Source of the DNA: a bacterium
Lineage (GTDB): Bacteria; Patescibacteriota; Microgenomatia; Daviesbacterales; UBA10151
Reading direction: 5' to 3'
Assembly (NCBI GenBank): GCA_021786105.1
Contig: JAJYNW010000005.1
Location: forward strand, 1 to 52,536
Length of the DNA stretch: 52,536 bases
A program made the position numbers and the translations under genes. Below are positions 1-10,087 of this stretch, in pieces (position 1 is the stretch's first letter; the number at the start of each line of letters is the position of its first letter). The notes under the pieces were generated by a model. The model was not told the origin of the DNA, ran no database searches, and saw only the letters and a list, made by a program, of their open reading frames with translations.

Positions 1-29
1 TTTGGAAACAAATCCAGAAAGGTAAATAA

Positions 30-386
30 ATGGACAGTAAGGGGATAGTTAGTGTTTTAGGGGCACTAGGTATTATTTTTATCTACTGGTTTTTTCTTGG
101 TAAAAAAGAGAAGGAGATTGAAATTTCTGATTCCGTGGATGTTACTGTAAGCGGGGGATACTCTCCGGAGGTGATCTCTGTACCTCGTGGTAAAACTACG
201 AAGATAAATTTTATCCGGACAGACCCAACCGAATGTTTGGGTGAAATAGTTTTAGGGGATTTCAAAATAAAAAAAGAACTTCCTTTAAACCAAAAAGTGA
301 CCATAGAAATTAAACCAGAAAAGCCGGGCGAGTATGGTTACGCTTGTGGTATGAATATGTACCACGGAAAGATAATTGTTAAATGA
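30..386 (+). CDS. membrane-anchored cupredoxin-like protein
   Basis: N-terminal TM, then a cupredoxin-like beta domain ending [15 protein letters not shown]; first gene of copper operon, overlaps copA by 4 nt. Confidence 0.75.
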   Translation: MDSKGIVSVLGALGIIFIYWFFLGKKEKEIEISDSVDVTVSGGYSPEVISVPRGKTTKINFIRTDPTECLGEIVLGDFKIKKELPLNQKVTIEIKPEKPGEYGYACGMNMYHGKIIVK

Positions 387-2632
387 CAGAAGTAAAAAAA
401 ACATTTTGTATCAAGGGGATGCATTGTGCCTCTTGTGTGAGGGTGATCGAGAATGCGCTACAAAAGACTCCCGGAGTTAAAGATGCCAATGTCAGTTTAT
501 TAACTGAAAGAGCAGACGTAACTTTTAGTCCGGAAGAGGTAAGTGAAGAAAAAATATCTTCAGCTGTAGCTAATGTTGGCTACCAGGCTTATGTTAAAGA
601 AGAATCTGTAAGCCAGAATGAGGAAAAAGCCGAAAAAGAGAAGGAATTAAGGAAACTTCGCCAAAAGGTCTTTATTTCCTTGTCTTTGGCAACCCTAATT
701 GTTGTAGGAAGTTTCCCGGGACTTACAAATATTGCTCCCCCTATCTTGAAAAATTTCTGGGTTCAGTTACTTCTGGCTGCTCCGGTGCAGTTTTGGGCAG
801 GCTTAGGGTTTTACAAAGCCACAATTCCGGCTTTGCGCCACCGGACAGCCAATATGGATACTTTGATTGCTATTGGCACGAGCGCGGCCTTTGGCTATTC
901 ATTTTTAGCGACTGTTTTTCCGGGCATTGTCCGCAGTGCTGGCATTACCCCAATGCCTTATTTTGATGTCTCTTCTTTTGTGATTGGTTTGATTTTACTT
1001 GGAAGGTATTTTGAGGCACGGGCAAAAGCTGGAACTTCGGAAGCGATTAAAAAACTGATTGGGTTACAGGCAAAGACAGCCCGGGTATTAAAAGATGATA
1101 AGGAGATTGATATGCCGATTGACCAAGTAGTAATTGGCAGTATTATCCGGGTAAGGCCGGGAGAAAAGATTCCGGTAGATGGAGTAATTACAGAAGGAGA
1201 GTCTTCCATTGATGAGTCAATGATTTCCGGAGAAAGTATTCCGGTGGAAAAATTTAAAGGGGATACGGTCATCGGAAGTACTATCAATAAAACGGGCACC
1301 TTTACCTATAAAGCAACCAAAGTGGGCAGCGAGACGATGCTGGCCCAAATTATTAAGCTGGTAACAGAGGCTCAGGCGAGTAAAGCTCCTATTCAAAGAG
1401 TGGCAGACTTAGTTTCCGCTTATTTTGTTCCCATTGTCCTGATGCTGGCAATTGCCACATTTGTTGTCTGGTATGATTTTGGACCGGCTCCGGCATTTTT
1501 GTTGGCCTTACTGAATACAGTTGCAGTTTTAATTATTGCTTGCCCTTGTGCCATGGGTTTGGCTACTCCGACAGCGATTATGGTAGGTGTAGGAAAGGGC
1601 GCCGAAAACGGGATTCTGATTCGTGATGCGGAGAGTTTGGAAACCGCTCGGAAAATTAACACCGTCATCTTTGATAAAACCGGAACCCTTACAAACGGAA
1701 AGCCTGTGGTAACAGATGTGGTGGTCGGAGTATCAGAGCGTCGGAGTGTTGGAAAATCGGAGAATAAGAATTTATTGCAGCTGGCAGCGAGTTTAGAAAA
1801 AGGGTCAGAGCATTCCCTAGCCGAAGCAATTATTAATAAAGCGGATGAAGAAAAGGTCATATTGAGTAAAGTAGAGAAATTTAAAGCAATTCCTGGCCAT
1901 GGTGTGGAAGGGACGGTAGGTAAGGAAAAAGTTGTCTTAGGCAATAGAAAGTTAATGGAAAAAGAGGGAATAAAGATTAATGATTTAGAATTAAAGATTG
2001 AAGAATTGGAGGGCCAAGGTAAAACAGTAATGATGTTGGCTGGGAATGGAAAAATATTAGGGCTGATCGCTGTAGCAGATACATTAAAAGAGTCATCAAA
2101 AGAGGGAGTAAAAAGACTTCAGCAATTAGGGATTGAGGTGGCGATGATCACTGGAGATAATAAAAGGACTGCCGCGGCTATTGCGAAACAGGCCGGAATT
2201 ACCAAGGTTTTAGCGGAAGTTTTGCCTGACCGAAAGGAGTCTGAAGTAAGGAAAATCCAATCAGAAGGAAAAGTTGTAGCAATGGTGGGGGATGGGATTA
2301 ATGATGCTCCGGCGCTCGCTGCAGCCAATGTGGGGATTGCTATGGGGACAGGGACGGATGTGGCAATTGAGGCGGCAGATATTACCTTAATTAATAAAGA
2401 TTTGGCCTCTGTGGCAGCTGCGGTCGAACTTTCCCGAAAAACTATGCGGACTATTAAAATGAACCTGTTTTGGGCTTTTGGCTATAATGTAATTTTAATT
2501 CCGGTAGCTATGGGTGTCTTATATCCTTTCTTCCAGATCCTTCTAAATCCAATTTTTGCTTCAGCGGCAATGGCTTTAAGCTCTGTTTCAGTTGTTTCTA
2601 ACTCTTTGCTTTTAAAGCGGGTGAAGTTTTAA
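383..2632 (+). CDS. copA: Cu(I)-translocating P1B-type ATPase with N-terminal HMA domain
   Basis: GMHCASC HMA motif, [39 protein letters not shown] and MALSS motifs in final TMs. Confidence 0.96.
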   Translation: MTEVKKTFCIKGMHCASCVRVIENALQKTPGVKDANVSLLTERADVTFSPEEVSEEKISSAVANVGYQAYVKEESVSQNEEKAEKEKELRKLRQKVFISLSLATLIVVGSFPGLTNIAPPILKNFWVQLLLAAPVQFWAGLGFYKATIPALRHRTANMDTLIAIGTSAAFGYSFLATVFPGIVRSAGITPMPYFDVSSFVIGLILLGRYFEARAKAGTSEAIKKLIGLQAKTARVLKDDKEIDMPIDQVVIGSIIRVRPGEKIPVDGVITEGESSIDESMISGESIPVEKFKGDTVIGSTINKTGTFTYKATKVGSETMLAQIIKLVTEAQASKAPIQRVADLVSAYFVPIVLMLAIATFVVWYDFGPAPAFLLALLNTVAVLIIACPCAMGLATPTAIMVGVGKGAENGILIRDAESLETARKINTVIFDKTGTLTNGKPVVTDVVVGVSERRSVGKSENKNLLQLAASLEKGSEHSLAEAIINKADEEKVILSKVEKFKAIPGHGVEGTVGKEKVVLGNRKLMEKEGIKINDLELKIEELEGQGKTVMMLAGNGKILGLIAVADTLKESSKEGVKRLQQLGIEVAMITGDNKRTAAAIAKQAGITKVLAEVLPDRKESEVRKIQSEGKVVAMVGDGINDAPALAAANVGIAMGTGTDVAIEAADITLINKDLASVAAAVELSRKTMRTIKMNLFWAFGYNVILIPVAMGVLYPFFQILLNPIFASAAMALSSVSVVSNSLLLKRVKF

Positions 2633-2650
2633 TACAATGAGCATTACGTT

Positions 2651-3688
2651 ATGGATCTGGGAATCATCTTTTTAACTGGTTTAACTGTCGGTGGGTTAGG
2701 ATGTATTGCTGTCCAGGGTGGGCTTTTGGCTTCAGTAATTGCTGCCCGGGAAGAAGAGGATATAAAAACCGGCAGCCATAAAAAGCACAGTGTCTTACCA
2801 ACTCTGGCATTTTTGGTTACCAAGCTTACAGCTTATCTAATTCTTGGTTTTGTCCTTGGTCTTTTTGGGCAAAAGTTACAAATCTCTGATGGGGCCAGGA
2901 CTTATATTCAGCTCTTTGCAGGAATTTACATGCTGGCAGTGGCTTTGAATCTTTTAAATGTTCACCCAATTTTTAGGTATGTCATTATCCAGCCTCCGAG
3001 ATTTTTATCTAAACTGGTCCGTAATCAGGCTAAAAGCAAAGATTTATTTGCCCCGGCATTTTTAGGTGCCCTGACAATTTTTATCCCGTGCGGGACAACT
3101 TTAGCCATGGAAGCTTTAGCTATTTCTTCCGGGAGTCCTTTCTCGGGAGCTGCTATTCTTGGGGCTTTTGTGTTAGGTACCTCTCCCCTCTTTTTTGTTT
3201 TGGGGTATATTACAACAATCTTGGGTGATGCTTTTAAGGATAAGTTTTTAAAAATTGCTGCTTTGCTTGTGATTTATCTTGGACTCACAACAGTAAACAG
3301 TGCTTTAGTTCTAGCCAACTCCCCCATCACTTTGAATAATATTGGCGATTTAATTCCTATCCAGATTAATTTTGGGGATGGAAACAGTGGCACCCAGGGT
3401 AATACAGTGAAAATTGTAGATGGGGTACAGAATGTTGATATCCAGGTTTTCCCTAACGGGTACAACCCAAACTCAGTCAAGGTAAAAGCGGGGATACCTA
3501 TAAAAATGAACTTAACAACCACGGGGGGTTTAGGCTGTACTCTAGCCTTTGTGATGCCCCAATTAGGTATAAGGCAAAATTTACAAAGGGATGCTACTAC
3601 AACAATTGATATCCCGGCTCAAAATCCGGGAAAGTTAACCTGGACTTGTTCAATGGGTATGTATTTTGGAGTAATGGAGGTGGAGTAA
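2651..3688 (+). CDS. SafE/DsbD-like membrane protein fused to C-terminal cupredoxin-like domain
   Basis: Six-TM-like region with IPCGTTLAMEALA, then C-terminal domain ending LTWTCSMGMYFGVMEVE similar to the first ORF. Confidence 0.75.
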   Translation: MDLGIIFLTGLTVGGLGCIAVQGGLLASVIAAREEEDIKTGSHKKHSVLPTLAFLVTKLTAYLILGFVLGLFGQKLQISDGARTYIQLFAGIYMLAVALNLLNVHPIFRYVIIQPPRFLSKLVRNQAKSKDLFAPAFLGALTIFIPCGTTLAMEALAISSGSPFSGAAILGAFVLGTSPLFFVLGYITTILGDAFKDKFLKIAALLVIYLGLTTVNSALVLANSPITLNNIGDLIPIQINFGDGNSGTQGNTVKIVDGVQNVDIQVFPNGYNPNSVKVKAGIPIKMNLTTTGGLGCTLAFVMPQLGIRQNLQRDATTTIDIPAQNPGKLTWTCSMGMYFGVMEVE

Positions 3689-3915
3689 TGGGGAAAATAA
3701 TCAAGAAAAAAATAAAAATTGAGGGAATGCATTGCTCTTCCTGTGCTATGTGCATTGATATGGATTTAGAGGACTTGGAAGGGATAAAAAAAGCCCAAAC
3801 TTCTTATGCCAAGCAGGAAACTGATGTTGAATATGATGAGGAAAAAGTAGAACTCAAAGATATCATAGAGACAGTTAAAAAATCTGGTTATAACCCTACT
3901 TCTGTTGTAGACTAG
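3688..3915 (+). CDS. heavy-metal-associated (HMA) domain protein, copper chaperone-like
   Basis: IEGMHCSSCAMCIDMDLEDLEG; start at 3688 overlaps upstream stop; ORF-track start 3646 lies inside the previous gene. Confidence 0.85.
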   Translation: MGKIIKKKIKIEGMHCSSCAMCIDMDLEDLEGIKKAQTSYAKQETDVEYDEEKVELKDIIETVKKSGYNPTSVVD

Positions 3916-3920
3916 AATTA

Positions 3921-4901
3921 ATGTTTGATTTAATTTCCATTGGCGATCCGGCTGTTGACCATTTTTTCAAAATTCACGATGCCCATGTGGAGGTGGAAAG
4001 GGATGGCAGGGAGCTCTGTTTGCGGTATGGAGACAAACTGCCCGTGGAACAATACCAGCAGGTTTTAGGGGGGAATAATCCTAATAATGCCGTTGGGGCT
4101 TCAAGATTGGGTTTAAAAGTAGCTATTTATACCAATATCGGCACTGATTTAGCCGGAAAATTTGTTTTAACCAGGCTAAAAGAGGAGGGGGTAGATACCC
4201 GTTATGTGGCGACCAATGAGAAGATGGATTCCAATATTTCTGCTTTGGTGAGTTTCCGGGGTGAGAGGACAATTTTAACTTACCACCAAAGTTATAAATA
4301 CGATCTTCCGGATTTAGACAGATCCCGCTGGATTTATTTAAGTTCAATGGGGAAATCGTCTTTGGAAGGCAATTTTTATGCCCAGGTAGAAAGCTATCTT
4401 CAAAGAACCGGAGCCTCTTTAGCTTTTAACCCGGGAACTTATGAACTATCCTTTGGCTTAAAAAAATTATCCAAACTTTTGTCACTTACCACCCTTTTAA
4501 TCCTCAATAAGGAAGAAGCAGAGCTGGTTTTAAAGATTGACGGAGGTAAAAAGGTGGAGATTAAAAAATTGCTCAAAGGACTTCTGGAGTTGGGCCCTAA
4601 AATGGTTATTATTACTGATGGGGAAAATGGGTCTTTTGGGTTTGATGGAGAAAAATATTGGTTTTTGGGTATTTTCCCGGCTAAGGTTGTCGATATGACC
4701 GGGGCAGGAGATTCATATGCTACCGGTGTAGTTTCGGGGCTTTTTTACGGTAAAGAACTTTTAGAAGCGATGCGCTGGGGTGCAGCGAACGGCGCTTCGG
4801 TTGTTGAACAAATTGGCGCCCAGGCAGGACTATTAACCCACTCTCAAATGCAGGAAAAATTGAAAGAAAATTCTAAAGTCGTAGCTCAGGAATTAAAGTA
4901 A
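3921..4901 (+). CDS. PfkB-family carbohydrate kinase
   Basis: GGNNPNNAVGASRLG and C-terminal DMTGAGDSYATGVVSGL signatures. Confidence 0.9.
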   Translation: MFDLISIGDPAVDHFFKIHDAHVEVERDGRELCLRYGDKLPVEQYQQVLGGNNPNNAVGASRLGLKVAIYTNIGTDLAGKFVLTRLKEEGVDTRYVATNEKMDSNISALVSFRGERTILTYHQSYKYDLPDLDRSRWIYLSSMGKSSLEGNFYAQVESYLQRTGASLAFNPGTYELSFGLKKLSKLLSLTTLLILNKEEAELVLKIDGGKKVEIKKLLKGLLELGPKMVIITDGENGSFGFDGEKYWFLGIFPAKVVDMTGAGDSYATGVVSGLFYGKELLEAMRWGAANGASVVEQIGAQAGLLTHSQMQEKLKENSKVVAQELK

Positions 4902-5345
4902 CTATTTTTTATGTTGGGATTGTTCCAGTTTCTCGATTCTTTTTAAGATATCCAACATCATTTCATCCTGCTTTTCTAAATGAAGAAGGATGGTCTCAAT
5001 TTCTTTTTCAGCCTTGACGTTGGTCTCAAAGTCGTGTTCGGCCCGGATTTCTGCATGTCTGCCTTGTAGGTTCTGGCCTACAAGAATTAAAGGTAGAAGA
5101 ATTAATTGGAGGTAGCCGGAGGAGATGTATTGCACGGTAGACAAGGTAGAGTTAAAAATGAGTGGGATGGTAACTAAGATCACGCAGGCGAAAAAGAAAC
5201 CCATTGTGCCTACTTTATTGGTAATAGCTAAGGCAAATTTATCTAATGCCGAAAGCCTGTTGCGATGGGTTTCATTGGGATTCTTTATGGGAGAGAAGCG
5301 CTCTTTTAATTGCTCAAGAGTAGTAATCCTATCCATGTTTACCAT
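4902..5345 (-). CDS. DUF1003-like membrane protein
   Basis: DKFALAITNKVGTMGFFFACVILVTIPLIFN...LILLPLILVGQNLQGRHAEIRAEHDFETNVKAE; ATG start at 5345 preferred over the TTG at 5372. Confidence 0.8.
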   Translation of the reverse strand: MVNMDRITTLEQLKERFSPIKNPNETHRNRLSALDKFALAITNKVGTMGFFFACVILVTIPLIFNSTLSTVQYISSGYLQLILLPLILVGQNLQGRHAEIRAEHDFETNVKAEKEIETILLHLEKQDEMMLDILKRIEKLEQSQHKK

Positions 5346-5371
5346 GGTATTAGGTATGTTATTATAAGTCA

Positions 5372-6235
5372 ATGACAGGACGCGAGTGGTTGCAAAAGGC
5401 GAAAGCGGAAAAGTGGGCGATTGGGGCGTTTAATGTGGGGAATTTAGAGACCTTTAAGGCCATTGTCCAGGCAGCAGCCAATAAAAAATCACCGGTAATT
5501 ATTGAATCATCCCCTGGTGAGACGTCATGGATTGGCCCGGAAAATGTGATCGATTTAGCCAGAAATTACTCACAGCAGTTTGGCATTCCGGTTTTGGTTA
5601 ATTTAGACCATGCGAAGAATCTGGAAGAGTGCCAGCAGGGGATTGATGCGGGCTATGACCTGATCCATTTTGACGGGTCAGAGTTGCCGTTGGAACAAAA
5701 TATCGAGATTGCCAAGAAGGTTGTGGAATTGTCCCATGCCAAAGGATTGGTGGTGGAAGGGGAGATGGACCACATTATGGGGTCTTCCGAGATACATCAA
5801 GGTTCGGCTTTGGAGGAGGCCGCAAAAGGGGCTTTTTCTGACCCGGAAAAAGCGGTAGAGTTTGTAAAATCGACAGGGATAGATATCTTTGCGGCATTTT
5901 TCGGCAATGTGCATGGGGTATTTAGTGCGGGTGATGAAAAACTGCACTTGGAAGTTTTGGAACAGCTGTCTGCAAAACTGCCGGATACTTTCTTTTCTCT
6001 TCATGGAGGTTCGGGAATTTCCGGTGACCAGGTAAAAGAGGCAATCCAAAGAGGGATCGTCAAGGTAAATATAAATACCGAACTTCGGGAAGCTTTCCGG
6101 GCTAACTTGCAGGAAGAGATGAAGGAACACCCGGATGAGTATGCAATGTATAAATTAGAAGGCCCGGTTTTGGAAGAAGTCCAAAAAGTCGTAGAAGAGA
6201 AAATTGATATCTTTGGCTCCTTTGGTAAAGCCTGA
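5372..6235 (+). CDS. fba: class II fructose-bisphosphate (ketose-bisphosphate) aldolase
   Basis: GAFNVGNLETFKAI, NLDHAKNLEEC, VEGEMDHI, FGNVHGVFS, LHGGSGI, VKVNINTELR motifs. Confidence 0.93.
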   Translation: MTGREWLQKAKAEKWAIGAFNVGNLETFKAIVQAAANKKSPVIIESSPGETSWIGPENVIDLARNYSQQFGIPVLVNLDHAKNLEECQQGIDAGYDLIHFDGSELPLEQNIEIAKKVVELSHAKGLVVEGEMDHIMGSSEIHQGSALEEAAKGAFSDPEKAVEFVKSTGIDIFAAFFGNVHGVFSAGDEKLHLEVLEQLSAKLPDTFFSLHGGSGISGDQVKEAIQRGIVKVNINTELREAFRANLQEEMKEHPDEYAMYKLEGPVLEEVQKVVEEKIDIFGSFGKA

Positions 6236-6260
6236 ATTTTTCGGTATACTAAAGTGAGAG

Positions 6261-7079
6261 ATGGCTACTGCCCGGCGTTATCACCACCACCATTATCATT
6301 TCTCTTACCCGTTGTCGTTTAGGCACCACTTCGGTTCCCTGGCAGTAGTCTCTGCAATTTTGATCCTGGTAATGCTGCAGGTTTTTCACCTGGCTGAGCC
6401 GGCGGCGTCTTCTTCGATACACAATATTTCAATTACTACCCTTGTCGCAGCGAGTCTGGCGACATTGTACCGTTTATCAATTGCCTATGTAATTTCGTTA
6501 GTTATATCCGTCCCCTTAGCCTTACTGATTACTAGTACTCCCAAAACCGAAAAATATTTACTTCCCCTATTTGACATTATTCAGTCGGTTCCGGCTTTGG
6601 CCTTTTTCCCGCTTTTAGTTTTGCTTTTTATAAGATTTAATTTTTTTGAAGGGGCAGCGATCTTTATTTTGGTTTTGGATATTGTTTGGAATCTGGTTTT
6701 TTCTATGGTTGGAGGGTTAAAAAGTATCCCTAATGACATTAAAGCGGCATCAGTTATTTTTGGGGCAAAGGGTTTTAAAAAACTTTGGTTTGTGACTTTG
6801 CCCTCAATCCTTCCATATATAATTACCGGGTCTTTTTTGGCTTGGGGACAGGGCTGGAATATTATTGTGGTGGCAGAGGTGCTGCATAACTATATTCCCG
6901 GAGGAAATACATCTTCGGATTTGTTCGGACTGGGAAGTTTACTAGTTAACTCTACAGCTTCCGGGCAAAGTTCAGTTTTTCTTGCAGGACTGATTACAAT
7001 GGTGATTATTATCGGGTTTTTGAATTTTTTTGTCTGGCAAAAACTTATCCATCTGACAGAAAGGTATAAATTTGATTAA
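6261..7079 (+). CDS. ABC transporter permease (SsuC/TauC-like), His-rich N-terminus
   Basis: Multi-TM, binding-protein-dependent permease family pattern; adjacent ATPase; N-terminus RRYHHHHYHFSYPLSFRHH. Confidence 0.85.
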   Translation: MATARRYHHHHYHFSYPLSFRHHFGSLAVVSAILILVMLQVFHLAEPAASSSIHNISITTLVAASLATLYRLSIAYVISLVISVPLALLITSTPKTEKYLLPLFDIIQSVPALAFFPLLVLLFIRFNFFEGAAIFILVLDIVWNLVFSMVGGLKSIPNDIKAASVIFGAKGFKKLWFVTLPSILPYIITGSFLAWGQGWNIIVVAEVLHNYIPGGNTSSDLFGLGSLLVNSTASGQSSVFLAGLITMVIIIGFLNFFVWQKLIHLTERYKFD

Positions 7080-7791
7080 CGTTGGCCTGTACCATGTTTA
7101 TAAAAATTACCCCGGAGCTTCAAAGAAGTGGGCCTTAAAGGATTTTAACTTGGAGGTCTTCCAGGGTGAATTCTTTTGTTTGGTAGGGCCTTCTGGATGT
7201 GGAAAATCCACAGTTTTAAAAATTATTAGCGATTTGGAAAAACCCACGTCCGGAGTGGTGAATAAACCGGAGAATATATCCTTAGTTTTTCAATTAGGTG
7301 CACTTTTGCCTTGGCTTTCGGTAGAAGAAAATATCGGTTTTGGCTTGAAGATGCGGAATACCCCTAAAAAACAAATGGAACAATCAGTACAGGGATATAT
7401 GGAAATGGTGGGACTTTCGGATTTTGCTAAAAAATACCCCCGGGAACTTTCCGGAGGGCAGAGACAGCGGGTGGGAATTGCCCGGGCCTTAACCATGGAG
7501 CCGGACGTTTTACTTTTGGATGAACCTTTTTCAGCGCTGGATCCTTTAACAACAGAAGGATTGCACGAAGACCTTTTGTCGATTTGGAAGCAGACCTCAA
7601 AGACTATTATTATGGTTTCCCACTTTATAGAAGAGGCTGTCAGGCTTGCTGATAGGGTAGGTGTTATGTCTGATGGTAGTATGAAAGAAATTTTCGATGT
7701 CAGGCTTTCCCGCCCGCGGAATATCCATGAGGATGGTTTTTTGGGTTTAACCGAAAGGATAAGTAAGTCGCTGGGTTTGGTTAATGAATGA
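7072..7791 (+). CDS. ABC transporter ATP-binding protein (SsuB/TauB-like)
   Basis: Walker A GPSGCGKST, signature ELSGGQRQRVGIARAL, Walker B VLLLDEPFSALD. Confidence 0.93.
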   Translation: MINVGLYHVYKNYPGASKKWALKDFNLEVFQGEFFCLVGPSGCGKSTVLKIISDLEKPTSGVVNKPENISLVFQLGALLPWLSVEENIGFGLKMRNTPKKQMEQSVQGYMEMVGLSDFAKKYPRELSGGQRQRVGIARALTMEPDVLLLDEPFSALDPLTTEGLHEDLLSIWKQTSKTIIMVSHFIEEAVRLADRVGVMSDGSMKEIFDVRLSRPRNIHEDGFLGLTERISKSLGLVNE

Positions 7792-8494
7792 ATACTCTGG
7801 TTCCGGGGTTGGAAGCTGATGCCCGGATATAATTTTGTCCTGCCGGAAGATTGGGGCCTGCCCATTCAAAAAGCTGGGTGGCTTGGGCTAAGGGAGCATT
7901 TACGCATCCATGGCTCATGGGGTGGCCGAAGTTGTTGTGCCAGTAAGCTCCGTGGATGGCAAATCCTTTATAAAAAAACATGTTATTGGGGACATTGGGT
8001 AGATCGTAATAGGTTCCCAGTTCTTTGGAACCGCCTTTCATTCTTTGGTACCTGGTTTTGGCATAAATATTAAAGTCGCCTTTGGGGGTGGGATACCAGC
8101 GTCCGGAAGAAATAGGAAACTCCATTACGATTTTATTCCCTTCCCAAGCCCTTAACTTCTGTTGTTCCAGGGAAACCTCAATCCATTTAGTTTCACCTGC
8201 TGCGTTAGTTGTTCCTAAGACCTTGGTTTCGCTGTCTGCATCTGCCAGGTAACCTTGAGCCAGGGAAGTTTTTGGGTAATCAACTTCCTGGCCATTGAAA
8301 AAAGCCAATGAGGCATCCTCGTCAAAATTGCCTTTTGATGAAAGAACATCAGCCTCAGTGCAACAAGATGTTGTGGTGTCGCCGGAGATCCCCAGCTCAT
8401 AGAAAACAACTCTTTTGAAGGGTAAATAGGCCAATACAGTAATTAAAATTAACGGTATAATAAGTAGAGGCAGCAGACGGTGCATTAACCCCAT
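7781..8494 (-). CDS. L,D-transpeptidase (YkuD family), membrane-anchored
   Basis: IEVSLEQQKLRAWEGNKIVMEFPISSG...AIHGAYWHNNFGHPMSHGCVNAPLAQA. Confidence 0.92.
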   Translation of the reverse strand: MGLMHRLLPLLIIPLILITVLAYLPFKRVVFYELGISGDTTTSCCTEADVLSSKGNFDEDASLAFFNGQEVDYPKTSLAQGYLADADSETKVLGTTNAAGETKWIEVSLEQQKLRAWEGNKIVMEFPISSGRWYPTPKGDFNIYAKTRYQRMKGGSKELGTYYDLPNVPNNMFFYKGFAIHGAYWHNNFGHPMSHGCVNAPLAQATQLFEWAGPNLPAGQNYIRASASNPGTRVFIH

Positions 8495-8550
8495 TGTCTG
8501 GCCTTGTTCCTTCCTCCGTCAAGGGGGCATTTTTAGGCTCAATCCAAGAT

Positions 8551-9459
8551 ATGAAAAGAAAAGTATTTTTTTACCTATTCTTGCTTGTTGTAGCGGTAGC
8601 CCTCTGGATAAATTTCTCTACCCCAAAGAAACAATCCTTACTCTCCCCGGTGGTTCCTAGAAGCATGTTGGCTACCAATCTTTGGTTTCCGGAGATCAAA
8701 GCCGGGAGCAATGAAGATGGCGCTCCCGAAATTACCGCCAAAGCTGCATATTTTGTAGATACGCAATCAGGAAAAGTCTTGTATCAAAAGAACCCCCACG
8801 AAAAATTGCCCATTGCTTCCTTAACCAAAATTATGACGGTGATTGTAACTTTGGAAAATAAAAAATTTGACGATGTGGTTAATATCAGTGACCATGCGGC
8901 CTCGATGGAACCGGATCACATGTTGCTTATTGCTGGAGAAAAATTAACTGTTAAAGAACTTCTTTATGGAATATTTTTAGTTTCAGCCAATGATGCTGCA
9001 GAAGCCTTGGCGGAAACTTCCACTTCGGGAAGGGATGATTTCATTTCCCAAATGAATGCCACCGCCAAAAGATTAGGGATGAATGATACCTTATTTATTA
9101 ACCCCTCCGGGCTTGAAGAAGATAACCGTGATCAACACTCAACCGCCTATGATGTAGCTTTAATGAGCAGGTATGCTATAAAACACTTTCCCGGGGTAGT
9201 GGATATTTCTAAAACCTACCACATAGTTTTACCTAAAACTTCGACCCATCAGGATTATGAAATGTATTCAGGTATTAACCTTTTAACAACTTACTCCGGG
9301 GTAGTGGGGTTTAAGACCGGCTATACCCCCGAAGCAGGTTTGACTCTGGTAACTTTGGCTAGGGTTGGCGGCCATGAGGTTTTGGGGGTTATCCTGGGTT
9401 CTGAAAACCGCCGGGAAGAAGCCCGGAAGTTACTGGATTACTCCTTTTCTCATCTCTGA
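8551..9459 (+). CDS. D-alanyl-D-alanine carboxypeptidase (serine-type)
   Basis: ASLTKIMT (SxxK), SANDAAE (SxN), FKTGYTPEAG (KTG); ATG at 8551 precedes a TM; upstream TTG at 8494 unlikely. Confidence 0.92.
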   Translation: MKRKVFFYLFLLVVAVALWINFSTPKKQSLLSPVVPRSMLATNLWFPEIKAGSNEDGAPEITAKAAYFVDTQSGKVLYQKNPHEKLPIASLTKIMTVIVTLENKKFDDVVNISDHAASMEPDHMLLIAGEKLTVKELLYGIFLVSANDAAEALAETSTSGRDDFISQMNATAKRLGMNDTLFINPSGLEEDNRDQHSTAYDVALMSRYAIKHFPGVVDISKTYHIVLPKTSTHQDYEMYSGINLLTTYSGVVGFKTGYTPEAGLTLVTLARVGGHEVLGVILGSENRREEARKLLDYSFSHL

Positions 9460-9505
9460 TTTGGCCGCGGCCTTCGCGATTCCCGGGCAGATTTAGCTTA
9501 CTTTC

Positions 9506-9640
9506 TTAGAAACCAAACATATCGCCTTTATCACCCTTGTCGCGGTCCATCATGCCTTCGTTCTTGTTTTTCCTTTCACGGTTTTTTCGGCTCGTGCTGT
9601 GACTTTGGTTTCGGTTTTGTTTCTTTGCATCTCTAGGCAT
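9506..9640 (-). CDS. 44-aa highly charged small protein, unknown function
   Basis: Near-perfect SD (AAAGGAGGTGAAATAT-ATG) on minus strand; product MPRDAKKQNRNQSHSTSRKNRERKNKNEGMMDRDKGDKGDMFGF. Confidence 0.6.
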   Translation of the reverse strand: MPRDAKKQNRNQSHSTSRKNRERKNKNEGMMDRDKGDKGDMFGF

Positions 9641-9730
9641 ATATTTCACCTCCTTTTGAGTGTGAACATAGTAACCGCTAGCCTTAAAAAGGCCACAAAA
9701 ATACGGTAATAATCCCGTCAGAATCACCCG

Positions 9731-9770
9731 TGCAAGGTGACGCCTTTTTCTGCGAGGTGACGCCTTGCGT
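9731..9770. repeat. two tandem copies of a short palindromic element containing AGGTGACGCC
   Basis: tgcaaggtgacgcc-tttttc-tgcgaggtgacgccttgcgt; related single copy at 20930-20950. Confidence 0.6.
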
Positions 9771-9811
9771 GAAGGACAGGGTAAAACTTCAAGATATGAT
9801 ATAGTGGAAAT

Positions 9812-10087
9812 ATGCTTGGATTTAATAAGAAGAGGTTCCTGCTTACCTTGGTGTTGAGTTTAGTTATTTGGTTTGGAAGCGGACTAATACAGTTACTCAC
9901 AGGATTTAAGGATTACTTTAATATCTTTAATTCTTGTACTATAACTGGATACCCTATCGCAATGTGTATATCTAGTAACGACAAAGAAAGAATATTGCTC
10001 ATTTCTTTATTAAATATCATCATCTGGTTTTGGTTGACTCACTTTTTTTCGGGATTATTTTTTAATCGTCCTTCTTTCAAAAAATGA
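9812..10087 (+). CDS. hypothetical small membrane protein
   Basis: 91 aa with two hydrophobic segments; TATAGT-N6-ATG upstream. Confidence 0.5.
   Translation: MLGFNKKRFLLTLVLSLVIWFGSGLIQLLTGFKDYFNIFNSCTITGYPIAMCISSNDKERILLISLLNIIIWFWLTHFFSGLFFNRPSFKK

Noticed and set aside
1420-1944. 174-aa minus-strand ORF
   Set aside because: Antisense shadow of copA with no recognisable motif
5678-6130. 150-aa minus-strand ORF
   Set aside because: Antisense shadow of the class II aldolase
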